A stretch of DNA of 64,000 nt, from contig CAVSZD010000006.1 in the NCBI GenBank assembly GCA_963732355.1, forward strand, positions 496,001 to 560,000, in the 5' to 3' direction. Shown piece after piece: positions 8,678 to 17,856 of the stretch. Position 1 is the first letter of the stretch; each line of letters opens with the position of its first letter. Source of the DNA: JADKAV01 sp963732355. GTDB lineage: Bacteria > Actinomycetota > Actinomycetes > S36-B12 > UBA10799. Both the position numbers and the translations under genes were made by a program. The notes beneath the pieces were generated by a model that was not told the DNA's origin, did not search any database, and saw only the letters and a program-made list of their open reading frames with translations.

Positions 8678-9208
8678 TCAGGCTTTGATGCCACGCGCAT
8701 TGATGGCCGCTTGCAACTCGGCGGCTGTCATGCGCGACCGGTGTTCCACCTGAGCACGCCGGGCCACTTCGTACAGCTCGGTCTGCGACAACTGGGTGCG
8801 CGGTCCCTTCTTGAGGCTGCGCAGGTGCGCATCGCGCTTGATCCGGAAGATCTTGCCCAACCTGCGGCGGCTCTGCAGTTCGAGTCGCTGACACACCGTC
8901 GGCACCACAAGGGACTGCTCGATGTGACGGATCTCATCTGCGATCGACGCCAGCACCTCGGCGGGCTGGTCGTGCTCCAGGGCCTCGCGCAAGGACTCGA
9001 TGCGCTCTGCGGGCCAGGCCAGGTCCTTCGCCCGTCGAGCGACCGACGGGTAGACCTCCGTGGCGGCGGCCTGCAGGTGGGCCTTGAGGACGATGTGCAG
9101 ATCCCTGCGAGGGTCGTGGAAGCCGCGACTGGTCCGCCCGCAGCGCTGCACGAGTTGAGTCATTCGCCGGTGCTCGGAAGCCAGAACCAGCATGATGTCG
9201 ACAGCCAT
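8678..9208 (-). CDS. Hemerythrin-like HHE protein with C-terminal Rho_N/SAP-like motif
   Basis: 176 residues. The first ~115 show the spacing of hemerythrin HHE repeats: EHRRM (13-17), then H-x6-EVYP near residues 44-54, then LEHD and RHIEQSLVVP, which would bind a di-iron site or act as an oxygen or redox sensor. A basic linker follows, and the last ~40 residues (SQTELYEVARRA, MTAAELQAAI) resemble the short helical Rho N-terminal/SAP-like module that binds nucleic acids. The mixed build suggests a DNA- or RNA-associated metal protein. Specific role unknown. It is transcribed towards the sigma fusion gene but separated by 270 bp. Confidence 0.7.
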   Translation of the reverse strand: MAVDIMLVLASEHRRMTQLVQRCGRTSRGFHDPRRDLHIVLKAHLQAAATEVYPSVARRAKDLAWPAERIESLREALEHDQPAEVLASIADEIRHIEQSLVVPTVCQRLELQSRRRLGKIFRIKRDAHLRSLKKGPRTQLSQTELYEVARRAQVEHRSRMTAAELQAAINARGIKA

Positions 9209-9281
9209 GGCCGTCGTTTACCCAGTCGCCCGCCGCCGATACGCCGAGACTGCGCCCGCGGATGCATGCCACTCTTACCCC

Positions 9282-9419
9282 ATGCCCACCGAACGTGATG
9301 AAGAACAAGCCGCCGTCGACGCGGCCATCGAACGCGAGTCGCACCACGAGAAGACCCGCGACGCTGCTGCGGAACAGGGACTGATCGAGAAGGTGACCCG
9401 CGAGGACGCCGACGACTAG
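9282..9419 (+). CDS. Small acidic hypothetical protein
   Basis: 45 residues from the ATG at 9282, rich in Glu, Asp, Ala and Lys and probably helical. It is divergent from the hemerythrin-like gene. Its TAG shares a CTAG palindrome with a possible stop of the converging DUF1801 gene. No ribosome-binding site is seen; a TAC-containing hexamer just upstream could serve leaderless expression. No family recognised; it may be spurious. Confidence 0.35.
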   Translation: MPTERDEEQAAVDAAIERESHHEKTRDAAAEQGLIEKVTREDADD

Positions 9420-9777
9420 AACCTTCTGGGCGCGGATCTCCGCGAGGCGGGCCGTGACCAGCGCTTCGATCAGTTCCGCGGAAAGTGGCTCATCAACGCC
9501 GAACCGCAGCGCCCCCTTTGACCACTGGAATCCATCGAGCGTGTCGGCCATCCCGGCAAGTACCGTTCCGCTCATCGGCAGGTACGAGCAGTGCTTCTTC
9601 GATGCCGAGTAGCCTGCAACCGCGATCGCGTCGACTTTGAACGCGGGCACCCCGTAGGAGATCCCTTCCTGTGCTTGCCGGCAGGACCGCGCACAGCCTG
9701 GCCCGCACGGTCTCCAACGTGGTTCGCTGTGGTTCGGGCACTGCGGCAAGGTACGCCTCGACATCTGCTGCTGACAT
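9416..9777 (-). pseudogene. DUF1801 (YdhG/iron-chaperone-like) protein, frameshifted
   Basis: The N-terminus (MSAADVEAYLAAVPEP, from 9777) and the remainder (EGISYGVPAFKV to LVTARLAEIRAQ) are in different frames. Removing one base near 9668-9672 rejoins them as ...LPAAQEGISYG, the normal DUF1801 sequence. The natural end is also unclear: the downstream frame runs on antisense to its neighbours, and removing one more base near 9422 would give a stop at 9416. The family is small (about 115-140 residues) with a conserved hydrophobic core; function is poorly defined. Either two sequencing indels or a decayed gene. Confidence 0.65.
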
Positions 9778-9786
9778 GGGGCCAGG

Positions 9787-10621
9787 TTAAGCCGTGGCGA
9801 GGGCCCGCACGTAGCGGACGGCGAAGCGTTCCACGATCGAGCCGTCCGGGGCGGCCAGCTTCTGGACCTCGCTCAGGACGGCCTCCCGGGCATGCTCGCG
9901 GACCTCATCGGACATCGACACCCAGAACCCGCGCAGGCCCACCGACCACGTCCACTCGTGCCACTGCTCGACGGATTCGAAGCCGGATGTCGTGGGAGAT
10001 CTCCACGACCTGCACGTCGTTGAAACCAGCGGCCGTCAGCACCCGATGGATGTCCTCGACCGACGAGAGGTCCTTGTGTGCAGGCCGGCTCAACTCGGGG
10101 AAGCTCATGGGTGCAGGCAGGTACGGTCTGAATGCCTCATACGCATCCCGCCAGGCGGGGTCCGGGCCGGAGAAGACACTGAATGCCAGGACGCCGCCGG
10201 GCTTGAGCACCCTTCGTATCTGGCGCAGACCCCCATCAAGGTCCGGCAGGAAGAACAGGACCATGGCAGCGGTCACGGCGTCTGCCGATCCGTCGTCCAG
10301 ATCCAACGCCTCCACATCACCAACCCGGACGTCGACGCCGGTCACACCCGCCTGGTCCAGATCTGCGCGAAGCTCGGCAACCATTGGCTCTGCTAGGTCG
10401 ATCGCCGTCACCGCGCCCTGTGGGACCAAGGGCGCGAGGGCGAACACCACAGCACCCCGCCCTGCACCCACATCGACCACGTGCCAGTCGGGCGCGGGTT
10501 CGAGCAGGTCCACCAGAGCGGCTCCGAAGACCTCGAAGAACGGCACCCCCGATTGGTCGTAGGACGGTGCCACCGAACCGAACACACCTGCGATCTGGGC
10601 TTTGGCTTGCTCGTTGCTCAT
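9787..10621 (-). CDS. Class I SAM-dependent methyltransferase, frameshifted near its C-terminus
   Basis: From the ATG at 10621 (MSNEQAKAQIAG) the protein has the UbiE/Methyltransf_11 layout: the SAM glycine motif VVDVGAGRGAVVFAL near residues 48-62, the acidic AIDLAEPM, GDVEALDLDDGSAD and VLKPGGVLAF. Around 9982 the frame breaks; dropping one base gives DIRFESVEQWHEWTW and continues to a TAA at 9787, adding a conserved-looking tail that ends FAVRYVRALATA. Full length is about 277 residues. Without correction the frame runs to 9905. The in-frame start at 10726 adds an implausible basic leader and overlaps the hairpin near 10700. Substrate unknown. Confidence 0.8.
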
Positions 10622-10682
10622 AGCCGACCACGTTATGCCCGCCCTGCTCTCCGGGGGGATAGTCAAACCGTCGGTACGTGAA

Positions 10683-10729
10683 GGCGTGCGTAACATTCGT
10701 CGCTCCCGGCGACAGATGTTACGCACGCC
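10683..10729. terminator. Strong two-part hairpin downstream of cydB
   Basis: A perfect 14-bp inverted repeat (10683-10696 with 10716-10729, GGCGTGCGTAACAT) encloses a further 5-bp stem (10699-10703 with 10709-10713). It lies between the cydB stop at 10747 and the methyltransferase start. There is no U-tract on either strand, so it may be a U-less actinobacterial terminator or a palindromic binding site. Confidence 0.5.
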
Positions 10730-10746
10730 CCTTGCGACATTCCCCC

Positions 10747-11808
10747 TCAGACGCCGGCTTGGGCCTTCTCCTCAGGCAGGTCCAGCGAACCCTCATTGGG
10801 GTTGGTGATCTGCGAGGGGGAGACCCGCTTGCGGAACACCCAGTAGGTCCAGCTCTGGTAGGCCAGGACGATCGGGGTGAAGATGACCGCCACGATCGTC
10901 ATGATCTTCAGGGTGTAGTCGCTGCTCGATGCGTTCCAGATCGTCAGTGACAACGCCGGGTCGTTGGACGCCGGCATCACGTTCGGGTACAGGACGCTGA
11001 ACAGGTAGGCGACTGCCCCAGCCAAAGTGATCGCGCTGAACAGGAACGACCAACCCTCCTTGCCCGCCCGGTTCATCGCCAGACCAGCCAGCCACGAAAC
11101 CGCCGCCACCAGCACAAGCGCCCACGTCCAGGCCTTGTCGCTGAAGGCCAACTGCGTCCACAGCAGGAAGGCAACGGCGACCACGGTGGCGACCAGACCG
11201 ATCTGACCTGCGAGCTTGTTGGCCCGGACCCGGATCTCGCCGTCGGTCTTCAGCGCCAGGAAGATCGCGCCATGGGTGGCGAACAAGGTCAAGGTCGTCA
11301 GGCCACCGAGCAGGGCATACGGGTTCAACAGGTTGAAGAAACCGCCGTCGTACAGGCTGTTGTCAGCCCCGCCGGCCTTCATCGGAACGCCGCGCACGAT
11401 GTTCGCGAACGCCACACCCCACAGCAGCGCGGGCAGGAACGAGCCGACCACGATGGCCGCGTCCCAGCGCTTGCGCCACGTGGGATCAGAGCGCTTGCTG
11501 CGGTACTCGAAGGCCACGCCACGCAGGATCAGACCCACCAGAATCAGCAGCAGCGGCAGGTAGAAGCCGCTGAACAACGTCGCGTACCACTCGGGGAAGG
11601 CTGCAAATGTCGCACCACCAGCGACGAGCAGCCACACCTCGTTGCCGTCCCACACCGGACCCAACGTGGTGATCAGTGCGCGCCGTTCCTGCTCGTTCTT
11701 GCCGATCACCGGCAGCAGCATCCCGACCCCGAAGTCGAAGCCCTCGAGGACGAAGTAACCCATCCACAGGACCGCGATGAGGATGATCCACACCTGTTGC
11801 AGTTCCAT
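10747..11808 (-). CDS. cydB: Cytochrome bd ubiquinol/menaquinol oxidase subunit II
   Basis: 353-residue polytopic membrane protein with the CydB N-terminus (FVLEGFDFGVGMLLP near residues 19-33) and the WDGNEVWLL segment near 53-61. Hydrophobic helices run through the whole length and the C-terminus is a short charged tail. With CydA it forms the high-affinity terminal oxidase that reduces oxygen with quinol at low oxygen tension. It lies 10 bp after cydA in the same operon. The exporter genes cydCD are not in this window. Length is usual for the family. Confidence 0.96.
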   Translation of the reverse strand: MELQQVWIILIAVLWMGYFVLEGFDFGVGMLLPVIGKNEQERRALITTLGPVWDGNEVWLLVAGGATFAAFPEWYATLFSGFYLPLLLILVGLILRGVAFEYRSKRSDPTWRKRWDAAIVVGSFLPALLWGVAFANIVRGVPMKAGGADNSLYDGGFFNLLNPYALLGGLTTLTLFATHGAIFLALKTDGEIRVRANKLAGQIGLVATVVAVAFLLWTQLAFSDKAWTWALVLVAAVSWLAGLAMNRAGKEGWSFLFSAITLAGAVAYLFSVLYPNVMPASNDPALSLTIWNASSSDYTLKIMTIVAVIFTPIVLAYQSWTYWVFRKRVSPSQITNPNEGSLDLPEEKAQAGV

Positions 11809-11818
11809 GACCCTCTCC

Positions 11819-13219
11819 TCAGTACGTCACGGTCAGAGGTCGGTCTTCGCCAACCTTGTCGGGATAGTCGTGCTCGACCGAATCAGGCGGTCCGATCTTG
11901 ACCGCGCGCACCATGAGACCCACCTCGACCACGGCCAGTCCGCCGTACAGAAGGGTGAACACAATCATGGAGGTCAGCACCATCCAGGCCGACACCGTCG
12001 GACTCACGCCGTTGCTGGTCTGCATGAGACCGAACACGACCCAGGGCTGGCGACCCATCTCGGTGAAGATCCATCCGGTGGACGATCCGAGCAGCGGGGT
12101 GATGATGCCGAGCATCGCCAGACGCGGGAACCACTTGGTGGTCGGGATCCGGTCCTTGCGGGTGACCCAGAGCATCCACACCGCGATCGCCACGGCCACG
12201 AAACCGAAGCCCATCATCAGCCGGAAGTTCCAGTAGGCGGCCGGGATGTTGGGCTTGTAGTTGCCCGGGCCGAATTCCTGTTCGTATTGCGTCTGCAGGT
12301 TGTTGATCCCCTCGACCTCCCCATCCCAACTGTGGGTGGCCAACAGGGACAGGCCGTGCGGGATGTCGATGCTGAAGATCGGCTCGGAGCCGTCGAGGGT
12401 CCCGATCGTGAAGATGCTGAACGGGGCGGGCGCTGCCGTCTCGTACAGAGCCTCGGCGGCGGCCATCTTCATCGGCTGCACCTCGACCATGACCCGGGCC
12501 TGCGCATCGCCGGTGAAGCCGGTCATCAGGAACGCGACGACTGCGGTGATCGCACCGAGTTTGAGGGTGGAGCGCACGACGTCCAGAGAGCGGCGGTGGT
12601 ACAGCAGCCAGGCAGAGACGCCAGCCACGAACAGGCCCGCAACCAGGAACGCCATCGAGATCACGTGCGAGAAGGTGATGTAGGCAACGGGCTGGAAGAG
12701 CACCGCTGCGATGTCGTTCATCTCCGCACGCTGGGTCACGGGATTGAGTTCATAGCCGACCGGATTCTGCATGAACGAGTTCGCCGCCAGGATGAAGTAC
12801 GCGCTCAGCAGGGTGCCCGTTGCCGCCAGCCAGATCGTGGCCAAGTGCAGCCTCTTCGGAAGTCGGTCCCATCCGAAGATCCACAGACCGAGGAACGTCG
12901 ACTCCAGGAAGAAGGCCAACAGCCCCTCCATGGCAAGCGGGGCCCCGAAGACGTCGCCGACGAACCGGCTGTAGTCACTCCAGTTCATGCCGAACTGGAA
13001 CTCCTGCACGATGCCCGTGACGACACCCATGGCGAAGTTGATCAGGAACAGCTTCCCGAAGAACTTCGTGGCCCTGAGCCACTTCTCGTTTCCGGTCCGC
13101 ACCCAGGCGGTCTGCATACCGGCCACCAGGAACGAGGTTCCGATGGTGATGGGTACGAAGAGGAAGTGATAAACGGTGGTGATCGCGAACTGCCATCGCG
13201 AGAGATCCAGCGCACTCAT
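11819..13219 (-). CDS. cydA: Cytochrome bd oxidase subunit I
   Basis: 466 residues. The N-terminal helix has the heme b595 ligand region (His18 in TTVYHFLFVP). A TEMGRQPWVVFG segment holds the conserved GRQPW motif of the quinol/heme region, and multiple transmembrane helices fill the rest. The subunit carries hemes b558, b595 and d and the quinol-oxidising loop, and acts in the cytoplasmic membrane with CydB. The gap to the upstream aminotransferase gene contains a Rex-like palindrome, suggesting control by the NADH/NAD ratio. Confidence 0.96.
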   Translation of the reverse strand: MSALDLSRWQFAITTVYHFLFVPITIGTSFLVAGMQTAWVRTGNEKWLRATKFFGKLFLINFAMGVVTGIVQEFQFGMNWSDYSRFVGDVFGAPLAMEGLLAFFLESTFLGLWIFGWDRLPKRLHLATIWLAATGTLLSAYFILAANSFMQNPVGYELNPVTQRAEMNDIAAVLFQPVAYITFSHVISMAFLVAGLFVAGVSAWLLYHRRSLDVVRSTLKLGAITAVVAFLMTGFTGDAQARVMVEVQPMKMAAAEALYETAAPAPFSIFTIGTLDGSEPIFSIDIPHGLSLLATHSWDGEVEGINNLQTQYEQEFGPGNYKPNIPAAYWNFRLMMGFGFVAVAIAVWMLWVTRKDRIPTTKWFPRLAMLGIITPLLGSSTGWIFTEMGRQPWVVFGLMQTSNGVSPTVSAWMVLTSMIVFTLLYGGLAVVEVGLMVRAVKIGPPDSVEHDYPDKVGEDRPLTVTY

Positions 13220-13317
13220 AGCCGCGAGTCTTCCGTAAGGACCGTGTAAATTCCAGCAATCAAAGCCTTACCTAAGGCGCCCTTGGGCAACCGTTTCCGC
13301 GCTCAAACCGCCCCAAA

Positions 13318-13354
13318 TGTGACGGAATCACCGGCCATTGTGACCAATCCCACA
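13318..13354. promoter_or_regulatory. Candidate Rex-type operator(s) upstream of cydA
   Basis: TGTGACCAATCCCACA at 13339-13354 has the TGTG-N8-CACA spacing of actinobacterial Rex sites (TGTGAA-N4-TTCACA), with imperfect inner positions. A second half-symmetric element, TGTGACGGAATCAC, lies at 13318-13331. Both are 100-135 bp before the cydA ATG. Rex control of cydAB is known in Streptomyces; no rex gene is in the window. Confidence 0.4.
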
Positions 13355-13392
13355 TCCAGCCCCGTAACGCTGAGTATTTTTCACCGCCGCAC

Positions 13393-14463
13393 TCACGCTG
13401 GGCCGCTGGCGAGAACTTCCAGGACCCGGTTGTTGGCAGCAACCGGTCCCACCGAGATTCGCAGCCCCTCGGCGAAGGGCCGGACGGTGAGGCCCGCAGC
13501 CTCCAGGCGCCCGCACACCTGGGCAGCGGCCGGAGTGCTGATCCACACGAAGTTGGCCTGGCTGTCGGGAACGTCCCAGCCCGCGCTGCGTAGGGCCAGG
13601 GCCAACCGGTCTCGTTCCATGACACTGGCCGCGACACTCGTGCGCATGTGCTCGAGACCGGCAGGTTGCAGCGAAGCCACCGCGGCAGTCTGAGCAGGCG
13701 TCGACACACCGAAAGGTGTCGCGACCTTGCGCATGGCAGCGACAACTTCGGCTGAGCCCACCCCGTAGCCGACCCGCAGCCCTGCCAGGCCGAAGGCCTT
13801 GGAGAACGTGCGCAGCATCAAGACGTTCGGATACTGGGCCGCAAGCTCCAGGGCCCGCACGGCATCCGGTGAGGTGACGTACTCGTGGTACGCCTCGTCA
13901 ATCACCACCAGCACATCCGGGCCGACATTGTCGATCACCCACTGAGCCTGCTCGTGGGTAACTGCCGGGCCGGTCGGGTTGTTCGGGGTGCACAGGAAGA
14001 TCACACGGGTGCGATCGGTAACGGCGTCCACCATGGCCGCCACGTCGTGCCGGGCGTCCTGGGTCAGAGCCACCTTGACCGAGATCGCTGAGCTGATCGA
14101 GGTGACGATCGGGTATGCCTCGAAGGATCGCCAGGCGTACACGACCTCGTCCCCGGGATCGCAGGCGATCTGCACCACGTTCTGGCACAACGAAACCGAG
14201 CCACAGCCCACGCAGACCTGCTCCTCACTGATCTGCAGGTGCGCCGCCAATGCAGCGATCAACTCGGTGTTACCCGGATCCGGGTACAGGTGCACTGCGC
14301 TCTCGGGCAGGGTGGACAGGACCGCCTCGGGCGGCCCGAGTGGGTTCTCGTTCGACGACAGCTTGTACGTCTGCAGATCGGAGCGCGCCGCGGGCCGCTG
14401 CCCAGCCCGGTACAGCGGAAGTTCGGCCAGCATCGCGCGCAGTCGTACCCCTGCGGACATCAC
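13393..14463 (-). CDS. pat: Aromatic/histidinol-phosphate-type aminotransferase
   Basis: 356 residues, fold-type I PLP aminotransferase. Visible motifs: SSNENPLGPP at the N-terminus, VGCGSVSLCQ near residue 84, NNPTGP, DEAYHEY and the PLP-lysine loop TFSKAFGLAGLRVGYG near 220-235. The sequence most resembles the mycobacterial phenylalanine aminotransferase (Pat) branch of the HisC family. A role in aromatic amino acid synthesis is likely, and histidinol-phosphate activity is possible. No his genes are adjacent. It is divergent from the phosphatase gene with a 35-bp gap. Confidence 0.88.
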   Translation of the reverse strand: MMSAGVRLRAMLAELPLYRAGQRPAARSDLQTYKLSSNENPLGPPEAVLSTLPESAVHLYPDPGNTELIAALAAHLQISEEQVCVGCGSVSLCQNVVQIACDPGDEVVYAWRSFEAYPIVTSISSAISVKVALTQDARHDVAAMVDAVTDRTRVIFLCTPNNPTGPAVTHEQAQWVIDNVGPDVLVVIDEAYHEYVTSPDAVRALELAAQYPNVLMLRTFSKAFGLAGLRVGYGVGSAEVVAAMRKVATPFGVSTPAQTAAVASLQPAGLEHMRTSVAASVMERDRLALALRSAGWDVPDSQANFVWISTPAAAQVCGRLEAAGLTVRPFAEGLRISVGPVAANNRVLEVLASGPA

Positions 14464-14498
14464 GGTCTCCTTGCGTCGTTACGAGTAGCCTGCCATTC

Positions 14499-16020
14499 GT
14501 GACTCTGCGAGCCCGCATCTGGATCCTGCTGATCGTTGCGGTGATCCTCGTGCTCGTCTCATGGGTGTGGCTTCGCGTCGGATACAACCAGGTGGACCGG
14601 TCCACGGCTACCGTCGTGGAGCAACTCCAACCGGCCTCCGACGCCGTGGGCTCGCTCAATACCGCCCTGGCAGAGATGGACAGCGGCGTCACGTCATACG
14701 CCCTGACTGCCGACGTCACCGACCTCGGCACCTACGTCGAAGGTACGGTGCGCGCAAGCAACGAGATGGCGAGCCTCAGGACGATGGTGGACGGCGACGC
14801 CGAACTGGAGGGCCTACTGCGCGAGACCCGTCGCGCCGAGGCCACATGGCGACGGCAGGGCACCCGTCCCATCATCGAAGCGACCCGCGCGGGGGACCGC
14901 GACCAAGCCAAGGATCTTGTGCGATCGGGCATCAGCCGAAACCTCTACAACGACGTGCGCACCTACACCCATTCGATGGACGAAGACATCCGTGACCGCA
15001 TCGAACTCGCGGTGGCCCAGCAGGAACGCGAGTTCATCCGGCTGTCGGGCATCGTGAACGTCTCGATCCTCGCGTTCTTCGCATTACTGGCCGCTTTCGC
15101 GCTCCTGCTGCTGCGCGGGGTGCTGATGCCACTCAAGGACCTGCGCAGACAACTGGTCGAAGTCACCCGCGACGAGTCCCGCGAGGCGCCGATCACGGCC
15201 ACAGGACCGCCCGAACTGCGAGACGTCGGCCAGGACGCCGAGAAGATGCGCAGGGAACTGGTCAGCGAAATCGACCGGGCACGGGCTGCAGTCGAGGGAC
15301 TCGAGCAGAAGTCGCCGGTCGTTGCGCGGATCCGGGCCGAACTGGCCAACAGCCACCACGTCTCAGTCCCCGGCATTGACAACTACGGCCTGATGCACGC
15401 TGCCGAGGGGGTACTGGCCGGCGATTGCTGGAGTGCGCAGGTGCTCCTCGACGGGCAGTTGGCATTGACGGTCACCGACGTCGCGGGGCACGGACCTGAG
15501 GCGGTCATGGAGGCGCTGCGGCTCAAGCACACGCTGGAACTGTCGATGGCCCAGAACGCCGACCCTGCCAGGGCCCTGCAACTGGCCGCGGACGGTACGC
15601 GCAATCCCTCGCTGCCCGCGACCTCTGTGGTTGTCCTCATCGAGCCGGCCACCGGGTTCTTGACTTGGGCCAATGCGGGACACCCCGCCCCCTGGCTTAT
15701 CGGCGCAACCGGCACGACGCCGCTTGCACATCACCGGACCGCTGATCAGTGTCCTGGGCGGTGAATGGACCAACCACTACGGGCGTCTGGGCGTGGGCGA
15801 GACACTTCTCATGTGGACCGACGGGCTGACGGAGTCCAACGACGCCGACCGCCAGCAACTCGGGGATGAGGGGCTCGCGGGAATGGTCGCCGAGGCCGTA
15901 GCCGTGGAGGACAGTGCCGAGGGTTTGGTTGACCACATCCTCTCGGCCGTCCGCGCCAGGGCAGGGGACTGGCGCCGGGACGACGTCACCCTGGTCGCCG
16001 CGCGGCGCCTGCAGGAGTGA
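14499..16020 (+). CDS. Membrane sensor PP2C-type phosphatase (SpoIIE/RsbU-like), one frameshift
   Basis: Start GTG at 14499. An N-terminal helix (about 8-28) is followed by a ~160-residue extracellular helical domain resembling CHASE3, a second helix near residues 186-208, a HAMP-like linker and a C-terminal PP2C/SpoIIE domain (GDCWSAQVLLDG, VTDVAGHGPEAVM, then LLMWTDGLTESND and DDVTLVAARR). The frame breaks near 15724; dropping one T gives PLHITGPLISVLGG and restores the whole catalytic domain. Such phosphatases act on anti-anti-sigma factors in partner-switching control of SigB/SigF-type sigma factors, but no anti-sigma pair is nearby. Confidence 0.85.
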
Positions 16021-17223
16021 TTAAAGGTCGGCGATGAGCCCGGCGCCGGGGGATGGCCGGGCCACGTCCCCGAACTGTTCGTGCAGCGCGGCCACCTGAC
16101 CCACGACCACGATCGACGGCGCGGCGATCTGTGCCTTCTGGGCTTCGGCGGCAACCGTGCCCAGGGTCGCGGTGATGGTGCGTTGCTGCGGCGTCCATCC
16201 GCGTTCCACCACAGCCGCGGGGGTGTCGGCCGGCCGGCTTCTCAGCAGCACCGAGGCGACCATGTCCAAGGAGCGAACCCCCATCAGAAGAACGATGGTG
16301 ATCTCGGGTGGGACATCGGCCAAGTGGGCGATAAGGGCCGGGTCCTCGCCGTGAGCCGTGGCCACCAGGAAGCCCGTGGCCAGCCCGCGATGGGTCACGG
16401 GGATGCCCGCCGCCGCCGGCACCGCAACGGCCGAAGTGATCCCGGGCACGACCTCGACCTCGATGCCCGCCTCCAGACACGCTGCGAGCTCCTCGCCCCC
16501 CCGGCCGAGCACGAACGGGTCGCCGCCCTTGAGCCGAACGACCCGACTGCCGGCGCTGGCATGTTCGACGAGGATCCGGTTGATGTCCTCCTGGCCGACC
16601 GTGTGATCGCCCGGGGCCTTCCCGACCCCGATGATGGTCCCGTGCGTCATGTCCAAAGCGGCGCGCGGTGCCAGCCGGTCGACCACCACCACATCAGCGG
16701 CGGTAAGCAGTTGCCGGGCCCGCACGGTCAGAAGCCCCGGGTCCCCCGGTCCGGCTCCTACGAGCGCCACACTGCCTGTGCCGGAGCGCTCCCGTCGCAA
16801 GTCGGCCCCGAGCAGCGCCTGCGACAAGACCTCGACAATGCGCCCGGCGCGCACCGGATCCCCGCCCCCGCTCACCGCCACCTCTACCCCGTCCACGGCC
16901 TGCACCCGAGACGCGGTCCACGCGGCTGAACTCGCGGCGTCCGAGGCGTCTATGCACCACACGCCGCGGGCAGCTGCGAGCCGGGCGACCTGCTGGTTGA
17001 CCTCGCGCGTCGCGCAGGCCTGAACCAGCCAGGCTCCTTCAAGGTCCTCGGCGACGAACTCGCGACGCTTCCACTGCACACCGGGCACGTGCTCACCGGT
17101 AGGTGACACAACTACAACATCGGCGCCCTCAGCCAACAGCGCTTCAATCCGGCGACGGCCCACCGCCCCCGCGCCCACGACGAGCACCGACTTGTCGCGC
17201 AGGCGCAGGAACACCGGATACAT
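16021..17223 (-). CDS. cobA: Precorrin-2 dehydrogenase / uroporphyrinogen-III C-methyltransferase fusion
   Basis: 400 residues from the ATG at 17223 (MYPVFLRLRDKSVLVVGAG). Residues 1 to about 145 form the CysG N-terminal NAD-binding precorrin-2 dehydrogenase/ferrochelatase part (VVGAGAVGRRR). The remainder is a SUMT methyltransferase (VGAGPGDPGLLTVRA, VVVDRLA, VRLKGGDPFVLGRGGEE, VVPGITSAVAVPAAAGIPVTHR). It methylates uroporphyrinogen III twice and oxidises precorrin-2 towards siroheme or cobalamin. The central phosphoserine-loop part of full CysG seems shortened. The track to 17292 adds a leader without support. Divergent from the DUF4126 gene. No cobalamin riboswitch seen. Confidence 0.9.
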   Translation of the reverse strand: MYPVFLRLRDKSVLVVGAGAVGRRRIEALLAEGADVVVVSPTGEHVPGVQWKRREFVAEDLEGAWLVQACATREVNQQVARLAAARGVWCIDASDAASSAAWTASRVQAVDGVEVAVSGGGDPVRAGRIVEVLSQALLGADLRRERSGTGSVALVGAGPGDPGLLTVRARQLLTAADVVVVDRLAPRAALDMTHGTIIGVGKAPGDHTVGQEDINRILVEHASAGSRVVRLKGGDPFVLGRGGEELAACLEAGIEVEVVPGITSAVAVPAAAGIPVTHRGLATGFLVATAHGEDPALIAHLADVPPEITIVLLMGVRSLDMVASVLLRSRPADTPAAVVERGWTPQQRTITATLGTVAAEAQKAQIAAPSIVVVGQVAALHEQFGDVARPSPGAGLIADL

Positions 17224-17291
17224 GTCCTCGATGCTACGCAGGCACAGTCGCGCGGTTGGTTGCGTGCCCGGCGGGGACGTACCCTGATCCA

Positions 17292-17852
17292 ATGGACCTG
17301 GCCAGCGCGATCCTCACCGGCCTGGGTCTGGCCGCCGCCGCCGGACTCAACGCTTACATCCCTTTGGTCATCGTCGGGTTCCTGCAGTACTTCAACTGGA
17401 TAGATTTCGGACAGCCCTTCGACAATCTGGCCAACCCCTGGGTCCTGGGGGTGCTCGTCGTCCTACTGCTCGTGGAGGTTCTGGCCGACAAGATCCCCGC
17501 GGTCGACTCCGTCAACGACGTGATCCAGACCGTGATCCGGCCAGTCGCGGGAGCAGTGCTGTTCGCTGCGAGCACGAGCCTGGGGACCGACATCCCGCCG
17601 GTCGTCTCGCTGATCGCCGGGTTGATCACCGCCGGCGCGGTGCATGGTACGAAGGCCGCCATCAGGCCGGTTCTGAACGCAGGGTCGGCCGGTGTCGCGG
17701 CACCTGTGGTCAGCACGACCGAGGACATCGTCTCCACAGCCCTGGCATTCGTGGCCATCCTCGCGCCGTTCCTGGTTCTGATCGTCCTGGCGGCCTTCGT
17801 GTGGCTGGTTGTGCGCTGGCGGCGACGGCGTCGCCTGGCTGCGGCGACCTGA
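17292..17852 (+). CDS. DUF4126 family membrane protein
   Basis: 186 residues beginning MDLASAILTGLGLAAAAG. It has four to five hydrophobic helices, the conserved GLNAYIPL turn near residues 19-26, ADKIPAVDSVNDVIQTVIRP near 66-85 and a basic C-terminus (RWRRRRR), typical of DUF4126. Function unknown. It converges on the protein kinase gene with a 4-bp gap. Confidence 0.85.
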   Translation: MDLASAILTGLGLAAAAGLNAYIPLVIVGFLQYFNWIDFGQPFDNLANPWVLGVLVVLLLVEVLADKIPAVDSVNDVIQTVIRPVAGAVLFAASTSLGTDIPPVVSLIAGLITAGAVHGTKAAIRPVLNAGSAGVAAPVVSTTEDIVSTALAFVAILAPFLVLIVLAAFVWLVVRWRRRRRLAAAT

Positions 17853-17856
17853 GCCC

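Noticed and set aside
11777..13249. Long plus-strand open frame opposite cydA
   Set aside because: Composition is rich in His, Arg, Asp and Gln as in antisense frames of high-GC genes; cydA on the other strand is certain.
16021..17223. Cobalamin riboswitch before the siroheme/precorrin gene
   Set aside because: Only 68 bp separate it from the divergent gene and no B12-box-like sequence is seen.
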